NCBI GenBank assembly: GCA_027493675.1
Contig: JAOSKI010000016.1
Location: 1 to 32,059 of the forward strand
Direction: 5' to 3'
Length of the DNA stretch: 32,059 bases
Origin: Microthrixaceae bacterium
Lineage (GTDB): Bacteria > Actinomycetota > Acidimicrobiia > Acidimicrobiales > Microtrichaceae
The notes under the pieces are model-generated. The model had not been told where the DNA came from and did not search any database. It saw only the letters and a program-made list of their open reading frames with translations. This document shows positions 1 to 8,765 of this stretch, one piece after another; the stretch's first letter is position 1; every line of letters starts with the position of its first letter. Position numbers and translations under genes: made by a program.

Positions 1-75
1 CCTACCGCTACGAACGCGATGTGGAGCAGTTCTTCCGCCACCCCCTGCCGTGGTCGACAACCGCAAGCGCGAGTA
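1..75 (+). CDS. 3' end of an unidentified gene (partial)
   Basis: The first bases read YRYERDVEQFFRHPLPW in the third frame. A stop (TAG, 73-75) lies in the second frame, reached if one base is gained or lost in the C run near 41-46; the end would then be PAVVDNRKRE. The peptide looks coding (charged and aromatic residues, no early stop) but is too short to assign to a family. It converges on the glycosyltransferase that ends at 81, only 5 bases away. Function unknown. Confidence 0.3.
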
Positions 76-80
76 GCGGC

Positions 81-1307
81 TCAGCGGGCGACGACCTCTC
101 GCGCCAGGTCGGCTACTTTGGACTCGACGGAATCCCATCGGTATCCGGACGCGAACAGCTCCGCCGCCTGATCAGCGAGCCTCTGGCGTAGATCGCCGCT
201 CGCGAGTACTCGAAGGCAGGCGTCCGCGAACGTGCGGGGATCGTCCGCTATCAAAGCATGCACACCGTCGCTCAGAGCGATTCCCTCACAACCCACCGAT
301 GTGGTGACCATCGGGATGTGATTCGCCATCGCCTCGATCACTTGAGCCTCGTGCCCGCGCCCAGGCGGATCGGCACGACCGAAACGTCCGTGGCGTCCAA
401 CTCGGGTCGCAGCTCTTCCACCTCACCGACGATCTCCACGCCGGGCGGGCTGTGCGCCAACCCCAACGCGCCGGCTCCTCTGCCGACGACCCGGAACTCC
501 GCTTGAGGGAGCCTGGAGCGCACCTTCGGTAGCACCGCATCGATGAACCACAGCACCGCGTCGGTGTTGGGCTCGTAGTCGAGGGCTCCCACGAAGGTCA
601 TCGTGGGAGCACCCCCACGCAGCGAACGCCGGTCGGCATCGGCATCGGGGACCTGGCTCGAGCCGTTGGGTACTGCAACAGCGTTGGTGAGCCCCCGAAC
701 GTTCGACGTCGAGTGCCGAACAGACCACCACACGGTCGACCCCGGTGGCGCAACGCTGCTGCATCCTGGTCCAACGATGCTCGTCGACCAGGTCGAACGC
801 TCGTGAAGTCCCCCAGCGACCGAGCGCACGTGCTGTCGCAACCGGGCCGTCGGCACCGTGCAGGTGAGGGCCACTTCGACGCCGGAGCCTGAGCAGCAGG
901 TTCTCGAGGTTGTCGAAGTCGACGATCGAGGGGACAGCGGGGAACAGGTCGGAGGGTGGCCGCCCAGCTGTCGATGTGGCTGTACCAGACCAGATCGACC
1001 TGGGGGCCCCAGGCACCGAGCTCCCGGTGCGCCTCGGTCCAGTCGAACGCGAAAGTATGCGTCGCGGCTGATCGCCGCGGATCCACTCCCCGATCCACTC
1101 CGACGCAGCACGGTCGACCTTCGCCGACGTGACCACCCGCCCTACCTCGACCCCTCTGGCGGGTCGGGTGTGACACTCGGGATCCGCCAGGCAGAACAGC
1201 TCCACCGATCCCGCTTCGGCCAGGCCCCGAAGCATGTGGTGCAGCCGCTGACGGTAACCGTCCACGGTTGGCCATGGGTACAGTTCGGCGACGGCCAGGA
1301 TCCTCAC
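81..1307 (-). CDS. GT4-family glycosyltransferase (frameshifted in this sequence)
   Basis: Probable cytoplasmic retaining glycosyltransferase that moves a sugar from a nucleotide donor to a glycan acceptor; the substrate cannot be read from sequence. The N-terminal Rossmann half starts VRILAVAELYPWPTVDGYRQ, typical of GT4 enzymes. The C-terminal half has VGALDYEPNTDAVLWFID, then RLGAGTRLK followed by VIEAMANHIPMVTTSVGCEG, the donor-binding segment with the E of the EX7E-type motif. I chose the GTG at 1305-1307 because homology begins there and it clears the divergent hydratase start at 1334. At least four slips break it, near 1070, 960, 700 and 340. At 340 a missing base in the AAGTGATC junction separates RLK from VIEAMA. 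It resembles PEP-CTERM/exopolysaccharide type glycosyltransferases. It is not in the same operon as the right-hand glycan cluster. Confidence 0.75.
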
Positions 1308-1322
1308 GGATCCCGACGGTAC

Positions 1323-1328
1323 AGGAGG
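1323..1328 (+). promoter_or_regulatory. Shine-Dalgarno site of the enoyl-CoA hydratase
   Basis: AGGAGG lies 5 bases before the ATG at 1334. It is a near-perfect ribosome binding site and fixes the start of the hydratase, even though the divergent glycosyltransferase could also start as far upstream as 1343. Confidence 0.7.
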
Positions 1329-1333
1329 CTGCA

Positions 1334-2096
1334 ATGGCGGCACGGATCCACGTCGATCAGCGAGACGACCGAGTAGCGGTGGTCACCCCTCGACGATCCG
1401 GCAGCGCCGCAACGCGCTCTCGTTGGGTCTGTGCGAGGATCTGGTGGCGACGATGCAGCGCCTCGAATCAGACCCTTCGGTGGGAGCGGTCGTGGTCACC
1501 GGTGCAGACCCGGCCTTCTGCGCCGGAGCCGACCTGACCCAGCTCGGCGACTCCGCCTCCCAAGGCCTGTTGGCGATCTACGAGGGCTTCCTGTGCGTGG
1601 CACGCAGCCCGCTACCGACCGTCGCCGCGGTGAATGGCCCCCGGTCGGGGCGGGGATGAACCTGGCTCTCGCGTGCGACCTCCGCGTGGTGGGCCCCGGG
1701 GCGCGCTTCGACTGCCGCTTCCTCAACCTGGGAATCCACCCGGGAGGTGGCCACACCTGGATGCTGAGACGCGCAGTGGGCCCACAGGCGGCAGCCGCGA
1801 TGGTGCTCTTCGGTGAAGTGCTCGATGCCGAGGCCGCTGTCGAACGGGGCCTCGCCTTCGAGGCGACCACAGCGGAACGCCTGGTGGACCGCGCAGTGGA
1901 GTTGGCCGCCCGTGCGGCATCGGTGCCCGCGGAGCTGTCACGTGATGCCAAAGCCACCCTTGCCGAAGTCGCCGTGCTCGAGGCGCACCAGGACGCGGTG
2001 GAGCTCGAGCTCGTCCGCCAGCTGCGGTCGATGGAAAGCCCTGAGTTCGCGGCACGCCTCGCCGCACTCAGGCGGTCGGTGAGCAGCAAGCGGTAG
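1334..2096 (+). CDS. Enoyl-CoA hydratase/isomerase family protein
   Basis: Crotonase-fold enzyme acting on acyl-CoA thioesters in the cytoplasm; the exact reaction (hydration, isomerisation or other) is not decidable here. The start MAARIHVDQRDDRVAVVT is followed by a slip near 1387. The reading then gives LGLCEDLVATMQRLES and VVVTGADPAFCAGADLTQL, the first oxyanion-hole region. The second, NGPxVGAGMNLALACDLRV, is broken at a run of five C (1638-1642) where six would restore NGPPVGAG. The length, about 254 residues, is normal. The Glu pair expected in true hydratases is not obvious: the second site reads FLNLGIHPGGGHTWML, so a non-hydratase member of the family is possible. It converges on the DUF559 gene, with a strong palindrome (2130-2178) between them. 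Confidence 0.82.
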
Positions 2097-2129
2097 GTCA
2101 GCGGCACGCCCTGAAGCCGCCGTCCCGCC

Positions 2130-2178
2130 GTTCTGTGTGGTGTGCGTGGCGCTGTGCGCCACGCACACCACACAGAAC
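2130..2178. repeat. Palindrome copy 1: 23-bp perfect stem, 3-nt loop
   Basis: Left arm 2130-2152 begins GTTCTGTGTGGTG and ends TGGCGC. Right arm 2156-2178 is its exact reverse complement, and the loop is TGT (2153-2155). It lies between the converging enoyl-CoA hydratase and DUF559 genes. No T run follows on either strand, so it is not a classical intrinsic terminator, though stem-only termination is possible. A second copy is at 3233-3281 on the other side of the DUF559 gene. The two copies differ at stem positions 10 and 12, and each change is matched by the paired base in the other arm. Confidence 0.93.
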
Positions 2179-2228
2179 AGGGTCTCCGAGCGGATCCGTG
2201 GGTGGCAATCGTCGGTGGGTAGCGCTTC

Positions 2229-3177
2229 CTAGCCGCCGGAACGAGCCACGCACCTGAGCCCGTCACCCACCACATCCACGACCCGTGCGGGGTCGGTCCA
2301 GACCATCTCGTCGGTCACTTCCACCACGACGAACCCATCGGCCTTCAGAGCGGCGATCCGCCTCGAGTCATGAGCGCGGTCGACCAGCGACGAGTGGTGC
2401 AGTTCGCTCTGCACCTCGATCACCAGCGGACTACCGATCACCTGGAAGTCGACCCGCCCGGTCCAGTGACCCTCGCCACCTACCTCGACCTGTCGACGCA
2501 CGTGAATTCCGGCATCGGCAAGCACCTTCTGAGCCCGCGACTCGAGTCCGCTGTCCGGAGGGACGTAATCGCTCGGGCGCTCAGCGACGTACCTGCGCAG
2601 CCCAGCGGTGCCATTGCGCCCCCGCTTGCCCAGGTCGTCGAGGAGGTTGCGGATCGAGCTGCCCGACAGCAGGCGTTGTGACCACATCGACTCCACGATC
2701 CGCTCGGCGCGGCCGGGTCGATGGATGGCGAACAGTTGCAGGGCTACGAGTTCCGGGCGTACGACAGGAACGCCGTTGACGTCGGTCACCCAGCGGTCGT
2801 CGATCCAACGCACCCGGTGCACTCTGGCCAGCCGGCTGCGGCGGGTCGTGCTGCGGACGGTCACCACATGGATGGGATGCTCGAGTCGAGATCCGCGATG
2901 CCCCCACCATGCAGCTGCAGACTCGTGTGACAGGTAGGCGGCGGGACCGGCGTCGAGCACCGCCGCACACGCGCTGGGCCGCGGACTCAGGTGAGCCGAG
3001 TCGCCGCAACACACGCGACGTCACCGGGACCCACCCGTGGTGTCGTCGCAAACGCGCCACCTCCCAACGTTCCCAGCCCGCGGCAAGCGGCTGGTAGCCG
3101 GCGACCAGGCCATGCTGAACGGAAGCAAGATCGTGGACGCCGGCGGATAGCGCGGGGTTGAACGCAGGGTCTGTCAT
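2229..3177 (-). CDS. Winged-helix (AbiEi-like) plus DUF559 Vsr-fold endonuclease-like protein
   Basis: Two-part protein of about 315 residues. The N-terminal part (MTDPAFNPALSAGVHDLASV, then VARLRRHHGWVPVTSRVLRR) resembles the winged-helix region of AbiEi-type antitoxins. The middle has AAYLSHESAAAWWG and a VRPELVALQLFAI segment. The C-terminal part matches DUF559, related to Vsr/PD-(D/E)XK nucleases: GRVDFQVIGSPLVIEVQSE, then DSRRIAALKADGFVVVEV, giving candidate metal ligands Asp (RVDF) and Glu (IEVQ). One slip near 2980 joins AAQRVC to CAAVLDAGPAAYLSHES. The start ATG (3175-3177) follows a 10-bp hairpin (3185-3208). Palindromes lie on both sides. Such genes are common in actinobacteria and their function is not established; nuclease activity is inferred from fold only. 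No partner toxin lies beside it. Confidence 0.8.
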
Positions 3178-3184
3178 CTCGTCA

Positions 3185-3208
3185 ACTTGCCGCTCGGCAG
3201 CGGCAAGT
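3185..3208. repeat. 10-bp hairpin just upstream of the DUF559 start
   Basis: ACTTGCCGCT (3185-3194) and AGCGGCAAGT (3199-3208) are exact reverse complements around a CGGC loop. On the minus strand it ends 7 bases before the ATG. It could be a translation-controlling hairpin in the 5' leader or an operator for a DNA-binding protein. The space between hairpin and ATG has no strong Shine-Dalgarno sequence. Confidence 0.7.
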
Positions 3209-3232
3209 GAAACGGGTCACGCGATCCGGTGC

Positions 3233-3281
3233 GTTCTGTGTCGCGTGCGTGGCGCTGAGCGCCACGCACGCGACACAGAAC
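3233..3281. repeat. Palindrome copy 2: 23-bp perfect stem, 3-nt loop
   Basis: Left arm 3233-3255 begins GTTCTGTGTCGCG and ends TGGCGC. Right arm 3259-3281 is the exact reverse complement, and the loop is TGA. It lies between the end of the PilX-like gene (3320) and the start of the DUF559 gene (3177). It has the same outer 9 bp and inner 11 bp as copy 1; the two differing base pairs are both compensated. It could end transcription of the pilin operon, but has no T tract. Confidence 0.93.
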
Positions 3282-3283
3282 GA

Positions 3284-3341
3284 GGGTGGGGAGGGAGGCG
3301 GGGGGGAGGGGGGGAAGGGTCAGGGAGGCGGGTCAGGGCGG
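3284..3341 (+). other. G-rich tract with quadruplex-forming potential
   Basis: About ten runs of three or more G on the + strand, separated by one to three bases, starting with GGGTGGGGAGGGAGGCGGGG. The distal part overlaps the last codons of the PilX-like gene (which encode PPP) and its stop at 3320-3322. The pattern meets the usual sequence definition of a G-quadruplex. Run lengths in this sequence may be unreliable. Confidence 0.6.
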
Positions 3342-6157
3342 GAGCCGAGGACGCCTCCCTCGGGCACGACGCATCCGTCGCGTGCGCATAGCTGCCACCC
3401 CGTCACGACGGCATCCGCCAGTGGGGCGGAGGGGTTGCGACGCACCGCAGCGCGGGCCACCCCACGCGGCACCCAGGTGCCGCCGTCGTCCTCGATGCTC
3501 GCCACGATCCGCGCCTCACGCCGGCCGGACCCGCAGCACAGCAGTCCGACCGTGCCGTCGCCGTCCGCGACGCTGCCGATCGAGTGGACCTGCATGGTGG
3601 ATCCCGACACGATCGGATCGGTGTCGTCGGGACCGTTCCAATGGACATCCACGCTGATGCGGGGAATCACCATGTTGCCGTGCACGCGGAACCGCGTCCC
3701 CGGACCATCGGAGGTGATGCGAGCCCGCTGGACCTCGTCGGTCGAATCGGTCGTGGCAACCAGGCGGACGTAACGGAGCCTGGGGAGTTGGAGGCCCAGA
3801 TCGGTTCGGAGATTGGAGCCGAACCAGATCCCCTTCTCGGCGTTCATCCGCAGACGCACTGTTGCCTGCTCCAAGACCGACGCGTTCTTCTTCAGCGCCG
3901 AGCACTCGGTCCCACCTGAGACGAGGTCGATGTAGTAGGTGTTCGCCGATCTCGTGTAGGTGTTGAGATCGTCGGCCGGAACATCACAGCTACCCCCGGG
4001 CCATTCGATGTGCACCCGGGTCCTGCCGAGGATTACCCCAGGCTTGATCCGTCCATTGGCAACCAGGTTGTCTCCTCCCGCGTTGTCGACGACGAGCAAT
4101 AGGCGGTCGATCTGGTCGTTGGCATCCAACCCGGCCGGGAGATCGAACGGGCCGATCAGAAGGTCGTTGTCGCCGAGGTCGGCGTCGGTCCTCTTGCATA
4201 CGTAGGGAGGATTTGGGAACGTGCCGCAGTCGCCCTCGGGGTGGGACGCTGCGGATGTGTCGTCGGTGACCACGTTGGCAGCGCCCGACCACTGGGCGTC
4301 CGAGGGCGACGACGCCGTGGCGGCCAGCACCTGATGGCTGTTGACGATCATGTTCAGCCCACGGACGTAGAGCCGAATCCTCTCAGCACCACCGACGGGC
4401 GCATACGGCGGCTTGTACACGTACTCCACCTTCATCACAGCACCGTCGAGCGAGCTCTCCGGCTCTCCGGCGAAGCAGTCCGTGAGATCAACTGCCGTGA
4501 TGAAGCCGGGCGTACGACCAGCGTTCACCACGGTCTTGCTGCAGGGATTCGGCCCGCCTGTTACCTCCACCCGGACATCACGATTGGACCCGTGAGCAGG
4601 TGGGGTCTCGCTCGAGGTCCACGCGACCTTGAGATCCTCGATCAGACGATCGCGCTCGGCCGACATCTGCGCCGAGAAGTTCAGTCTGCAGTTCTGCAGG
4701 AACTCGCCGCAGTTCACCGTGGCCATCGCGCCCTGTGAGCCGTTGGGATCGGCAAGCACATTGGCCACGTCCGCGAAGTCGTCACCCATCACCCACCACA
4801 GACCCACCCGGTAGAGACGGTGCGTGCCAGTGGTCGGGTTCGACAGGGTGATGCCACCGGGTGAGATCTCCGACTGCACGATCGCGTCGCCTTCACCACC
4901 GTGGGCGCAGACACTGACGTTGCCGCCCTGGTGGTCGATGGTGGTCGTGCCCGACAGCACGATCCGCACACCCGCGGCGGCCTCGGGGTCACAGGTGGCG
5001 CTGGTGCCCGACCCCCTCACGGTGCCGAACACGAATGCGGAACCCGCATCGGCGAAGACAAGCGCGTCACCGTTGTTGCGCGCTGCGAACCAGTAGTTAC
5101 CGGGCTCGAAGTGGAACAGCTTTTCAGTGCAGGACCCGTCGAAGAGGTCGTTGAGCGCCTCGAGCGCCGCGCCGTTGTAGTCACCGGGAGGGATCTGCAC
5201 CGTGGCGGGTCCTGTCCCCGGACAAGTCAGCTCCGCGCTATCCGCGCCCGCCACACCCGTCGGCCCGTCGGTGATCAGGGTCGCGCCCATGTTCGCCGTG
5301 CTCCCGGCGCCCACGTTGTCGCCGCATGTCGGTGTGGCGTCGTCGTCGACGATCGCGGTGCGGGTGAGATCGCCGTCAAGGCCGGATGCGAGATCGAGCA
5401 TCCCACACTGCTGGCCCGAACCCGGATACCCCGGGTCTCCCTGCACGTAGCTGCCGCTCACGTCGATCGCACCGGTGTCCCCGGGTGCCGTGAGCAAGGG
5501 CGCCGCCCCTTTGCGCACCGCCACGCTCCCGTTGATGAGCAGCGGTTGGTCCCCGTGGTGGAGCAGCGTCGGCTGGAGCGTGGCCGGATCGGGTGCAGCG
5601 GTGGACCCCAGCGCGCCTGCCCAGGGCCAGCCGTCCCAAGCGAGACCCGGAACATCGGAGTAGTCGTCTCCCACGACTTCGATGCTGCCCTGAGAGGACC
5701 CGGGTGCGTTTCCGAGCACCTCGTCGCAGTCCATCTGCACCGTCACGTCGTCGCCGTCGTCCGAGGTGCCTGCGTCGAAGTCGATCTGGTCGACCTCCGG
5801 GTCCGGACCCGACACCGGTGCGCACACGTCGCCGACCCCGGAGTTCGCCGCCGCCCGAATGCTGCTGAGAGCGGTTTCGAGCCCGCCGTCGGCTGCTCGC
5901 TGTTCGCGGGCGAGTCGTTGCTGTGTTACCGCTGCCCGATGCGTGGCGAACGACAACGACAGCAATGCGGTGATCAGCAACAACCCGACCGCCATCGCGG
6001 CGAGCACCACGCCGAGAACGTAGCCTTCCTGGTCGGTGGCATTCAGCCGCCGGCCGGCCCACAGGGTGCCGCCACGGGTTCAACGCCCGGCCGGGTCCGG
6101 GGCCCGTCCTGGCTCACCGCAGCACCGCTCAGCCGGCACCGAACGGCCCCGCATCAT
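3320..6157 (-). CDS. Very large PilX-like pilus protein
   Basis: Likely minor pilin or pilus-associated protein with a big extracellular part. The N-terminus reads ATDQEGYVLGVVLAAMAVG followed by LLLITALLSLSF and QQRLAREQRAADGGLETALS. This is one membrane helix and the polar helix typical of PilX N-terminal domains; the Gly-Tyr before the helix could be the prepilin cleavage site. The exported region of about 850 residues runs unbroken, is rich in Gly/Asp/Thr with few Lys, and contains FEPGNYWFAARNNGDALVF and several Cys pairs. Known PilX proteins are about 200 residues, so this is greatly enlarged. The start is not settled: an ATG at 6155-6157 overlaps the upstream stop, but a TGA interrupts that frame before the helix, so a slip or a later start is needed. 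It is the last gene of the pilin operon. A surface or adhesive role is inference. Confidence 0.72.
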
Positions 6158-8227
6158 GGTCTCGTCACCGCGGTCGAATACGGGCCCGCAGTGCCGTCGA
6201 CCCGGACGCGGTGGGCCACGGTCACGACACAGCCTTCATACGCGGTCGTGAAGGACGGGGATTCACCGGCTGCGACGGTGTAGTCCGACGGCCCCGGACA
6301 CTCAGGGCCTCCGCTCGCAGTGACGTGCACTCCGTAGTCCTGTGCTCCGGGCACCGCTGCCCATCGGTAGAGATTGCCCTCGAAGGTCCCTGAAGCAGGC
6401 GCTACGAGCACGCCCGGGATCGTCAGCGGCTTCGTCTTGGTGGTCGACACTCCGTCGTCGTCGACGACCACCAAAAAAAGAGGGTGACGCCGGCGGCCCC
6501 CTTATGAGCAGCCGCCGCGGGGTGGGGCTTTTTTGTCGAGGTCCAGTTGTCGAAGAACCCGAAGTTCCACAGATAGCCGGTGATCGAGCCGTCGCTTCGA
6601 CGCACCGGAGTTGAACGTGACCGTGGTGGGAGCCGAACCGATCGGACCTGCGGAGAAGTCGACCACCGGTGCGGCATTGAGACGGAACTCCGTTGACGTG
6701 GGCCCCCGCCACCGCCGGGCACGAGCCTGATCTCCCAATCCCCACCGTCGCCGTCGGCGAAGGAGCGTGTGAAGGACGCTGCGGTGGAGGTCGCAACCGG
6801 TTCGGTCTCGCCGGCGCGGCGCAACCCCAGGTGTAGGGCCCCACGGCGTCGGTGGTGAAGGTCATCTCGACGGGATCCCGGCCGGCGCCGACAGTGCCTG
6901 CGCGGGGCAGCCTGGGCGGCGTGTTCACCAGCTGCCCACCGGGCTCTCCGCTGGTGGCGATCACGATGGGCCCGAGCGGTACGGGATCGACACCGTCGCC
7001 GGGCAGCAGCCTGATCGCGACGCGGGCAACCGCTGTGGCACCGAGTGAGTCGGTGACGGTCACCTTCACCTCACGGTCACCGAGCGGAGCCGACGCCGGC
7101 TCGGGTAGGTACTGCACCTCGGCGGTCGAACCGGAGATGACGGCGCCGTCCATGTCGGCTCCGGGACCGGAAGTCCCAGGAGTAGGTGACTCCGCCGCCG
7201 TCGTCGGGGTCGTGCGATCCACCTGCGTCGAAGACGAAGGTGCGAGGTGGGGATCCGCCACCCTGGACCCGTCCGTCGGAGTCGCCCACCACAGCGAGCG
7301 TCGCCACCGGTGCCTGGTTGTCGACCGTGACGTTGCGGCGGTCGGTTGCGGTGTCCATGCCGTCGCCGACGGTCAGGATGACCTGGTAGGTGCCGATGCC
7401 CGAGAACGTGAGGGTGACCTGCGTCGGTGAGGGCCCGGGGGTCTGAACCACCGAGCCTGGTGGGGCGTCGGCCGGCGGGGTCACCGCCCAGGTGCGGCTG
7501 GTGATGGAGCCGTCGGCGTCACTCGAGTTCGCGCTGTCCAGCACGACGGTGTAGTTGGGCCGCACGCCGCCCTGGGACACCCAGGTGATCCGTGCCCTCG
7601 GCTTGAGGTTGCCGGTGCCGCCGAGGAATGCAGCATCCAGGTTGGCGCGTCGCATCGCACGCACGTTGACCGGCGCCCCTCCCGCGAGCCTCGCGGTGAA
7701 GGTCACCTGGCGACAGTCGGTCAGAGGGTCGTCTGTGACCGGGGTGCATGTGGCCGCGGGTTCCGACCCGAGGCCATCGACACGTCACGCAGGATGTGCA
7801 CCTGGTCCTTCACCACGGAGGTGTCGTTGAGTCCACAGGTCCGCCGCCACACTCCGGCGAGGCCGTCGTCGTCGGTGTTGGTGACGTACACGGTGCGAAT
7901 GGGCACGCCGGTGCCGTCGTCGACGTCGTCTACGAGTTGCAGGATCACGGCATCAGCGGCATCGGTGCCGCATCCGGGGTTGGAACCGAAGTCGGCCACC
8001 TTGACCAACTCGGCCGAGCCGACGTCACGGGACAGGTAGGTGTTGGCGATCCGGGCCTGGGAGGCATCGCTGAAACGGGCGGAGGTGGGGCCCTGCTGCT
8101 GCATTGCCACGGCCATCCACGCTCCGACGGGAACCAACAGGATCAACCCGATCGCCAACGACAGCAGCAGTTCGATCAGGGTGAAACCCGACTGCGAACG
8201 GTCGCGCGTCGCCAAGTCGCGCCTCAT
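6154..8227 (-). CDS. PilW-like prepilin fused to PKD-type repeats
   Basis: The N-terminus (MRRDLATRDRSQSGFTLIEL) holds a class III prepilin signal: cleavage after Gly, then FTLIE and a hydrophobic helix (LLLSLAIGLILLVPVGAWMA). Residues to about 150 look like PilW. A missing base near 7770 hides the continuity into VTFTARLAGGAPVNVRAM. The distal part has PKD-like Ig repeats with VVLDSANSSDADGSI, LTFSGIGTYQVILTVGDG, FDAGGSHDPDDGGGVTYSW, VTFNSGASK with GYLWNFG, and VVVDDDGVSTT. Full length is about 690 residues. At least five slips occur, near 7770, 7170, 6810, 6710 and 6480. The ATG (8225-8227) overlaps the stop of the PilV-like gene (ATGA). The PKD repeats would be displayed on the pilus or at its tip and suggest binding to other surfaces; that is inference from domain type. 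Confidence 0.75.
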
Positions 8228-8690
8228 CGACGTGCCACCACTACTTCGGCGCTGCGGGAGCGGCCGTCCATCTCGACTTCGACGGTGAGCCTGTGAGCGT
8301 AGGCATCACCCTCGTCGCAGGTGTCGACGTACGACCCCGAGGCGCCTGCACCCAGGTTGCCAGTGCTCGATCTCGGTGATCGACAGCGTGACCCCACTCG
8401 GCGCGGACCAGGCGTCCCCAGAGGAGCCGTAGTCGGTCCAGGCGTCGCGGTACTCCGCGAGGCTCGGGCAGTCCCCCGGGACCGCAGAAGCTGGATACGG
8501 CATCGTCTTGAGGCTCTCGGTGAAGCTGCCGAGAGCCGAATCCGCACGCTGCACCCGATCGGCCACCTCGGAGCTCTTGATCGCAGCCAGCAAGGAGCCG
8601 GCAAGGCCGAGGATCACTGTGGAGGTCAACATGATGGCGACGAGGGCTTCGAGCAGGGGTGAACCCCGCCTGTTCGATGCGTGTTGGCAT
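8224..8690 (-). CDS. PilV-like type IV prepilin
   Basis: Minor pilin with a canonical signal: MPTRIEQAG, cleavage, then FTLLEALVAIMLTSTVILGL and AGSLLAAIKSS. Glu at position 5 of the mature protein is kept. An extra base in a G run (8656-8659, + strand) breaks FTLLEA, and a second slip near 8360 separates LSITEIEHW from GNLGAGASGSYVDTCDEGDA. The ATG (8688-8690) is fixed by a strong Shine-Dalgarno site. The length, about 155 residues, fits. It opens the three-gene pilin operon and overlaps the PilW-like gene by 4 bases. It would be cleaved and methylated by a prepilin peptidase such as the one at the right end of the window, then assembled into a type IV pilus or related pseudopilus. Confidence 0.82.
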
Positions 8691-8699
8691 GCTGGGACC

Positions 8700-8706
8700 A
8701 CCTCCT
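8700..8706 (-). promoter_or_regulatory. Shine-Dalgarno site of the PilV-like gene
   Basis: On the minus strand AGGAGGT lies 9 bases before the ATG at 8690-8688, inside GGGAGGAGGTGG. This selects the MPTRIEQAG start over the GTG at 8701. Confidence 0.7.
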
Positions 8707-8765
8707 CCCGTCGCTCGGCCCACTCGTGGACGACTCAGGTCGCGCTCGCGCACGATCGGCCTCAC

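Noticed and set aside
2130..2178. Palindrome copies as ordinary intrinsic terminators
   Set aside because: Neither copy (2130-2178 or 3233-3281) is followed by a T run on either strand, and the stem is far longer than usual. Stem-only termination stays possible, so they are listed as repeats rather than terminators.
4901..6283. Long + strand open frame opposite the PilX-like gene
   Set aside because: High-GC shadow of a clear minus-strand gene: low-complexity Arg/Gly/Val-rich translation with no recognisable motif. The same holds for the long + strand frames at 10151-11404 and 10434-11840.
6472..6535. Inverted A7/T6 runs (CAAAAAAAG and CTTTTTTG) as a hairpin or terminator
   Set aside because: They lie inside a PKD repeat of the PilW-like fusion, coding for Lys-Lys and Leu-Phe in the expected repeat pattern. 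The run lengths are probably miscounted.
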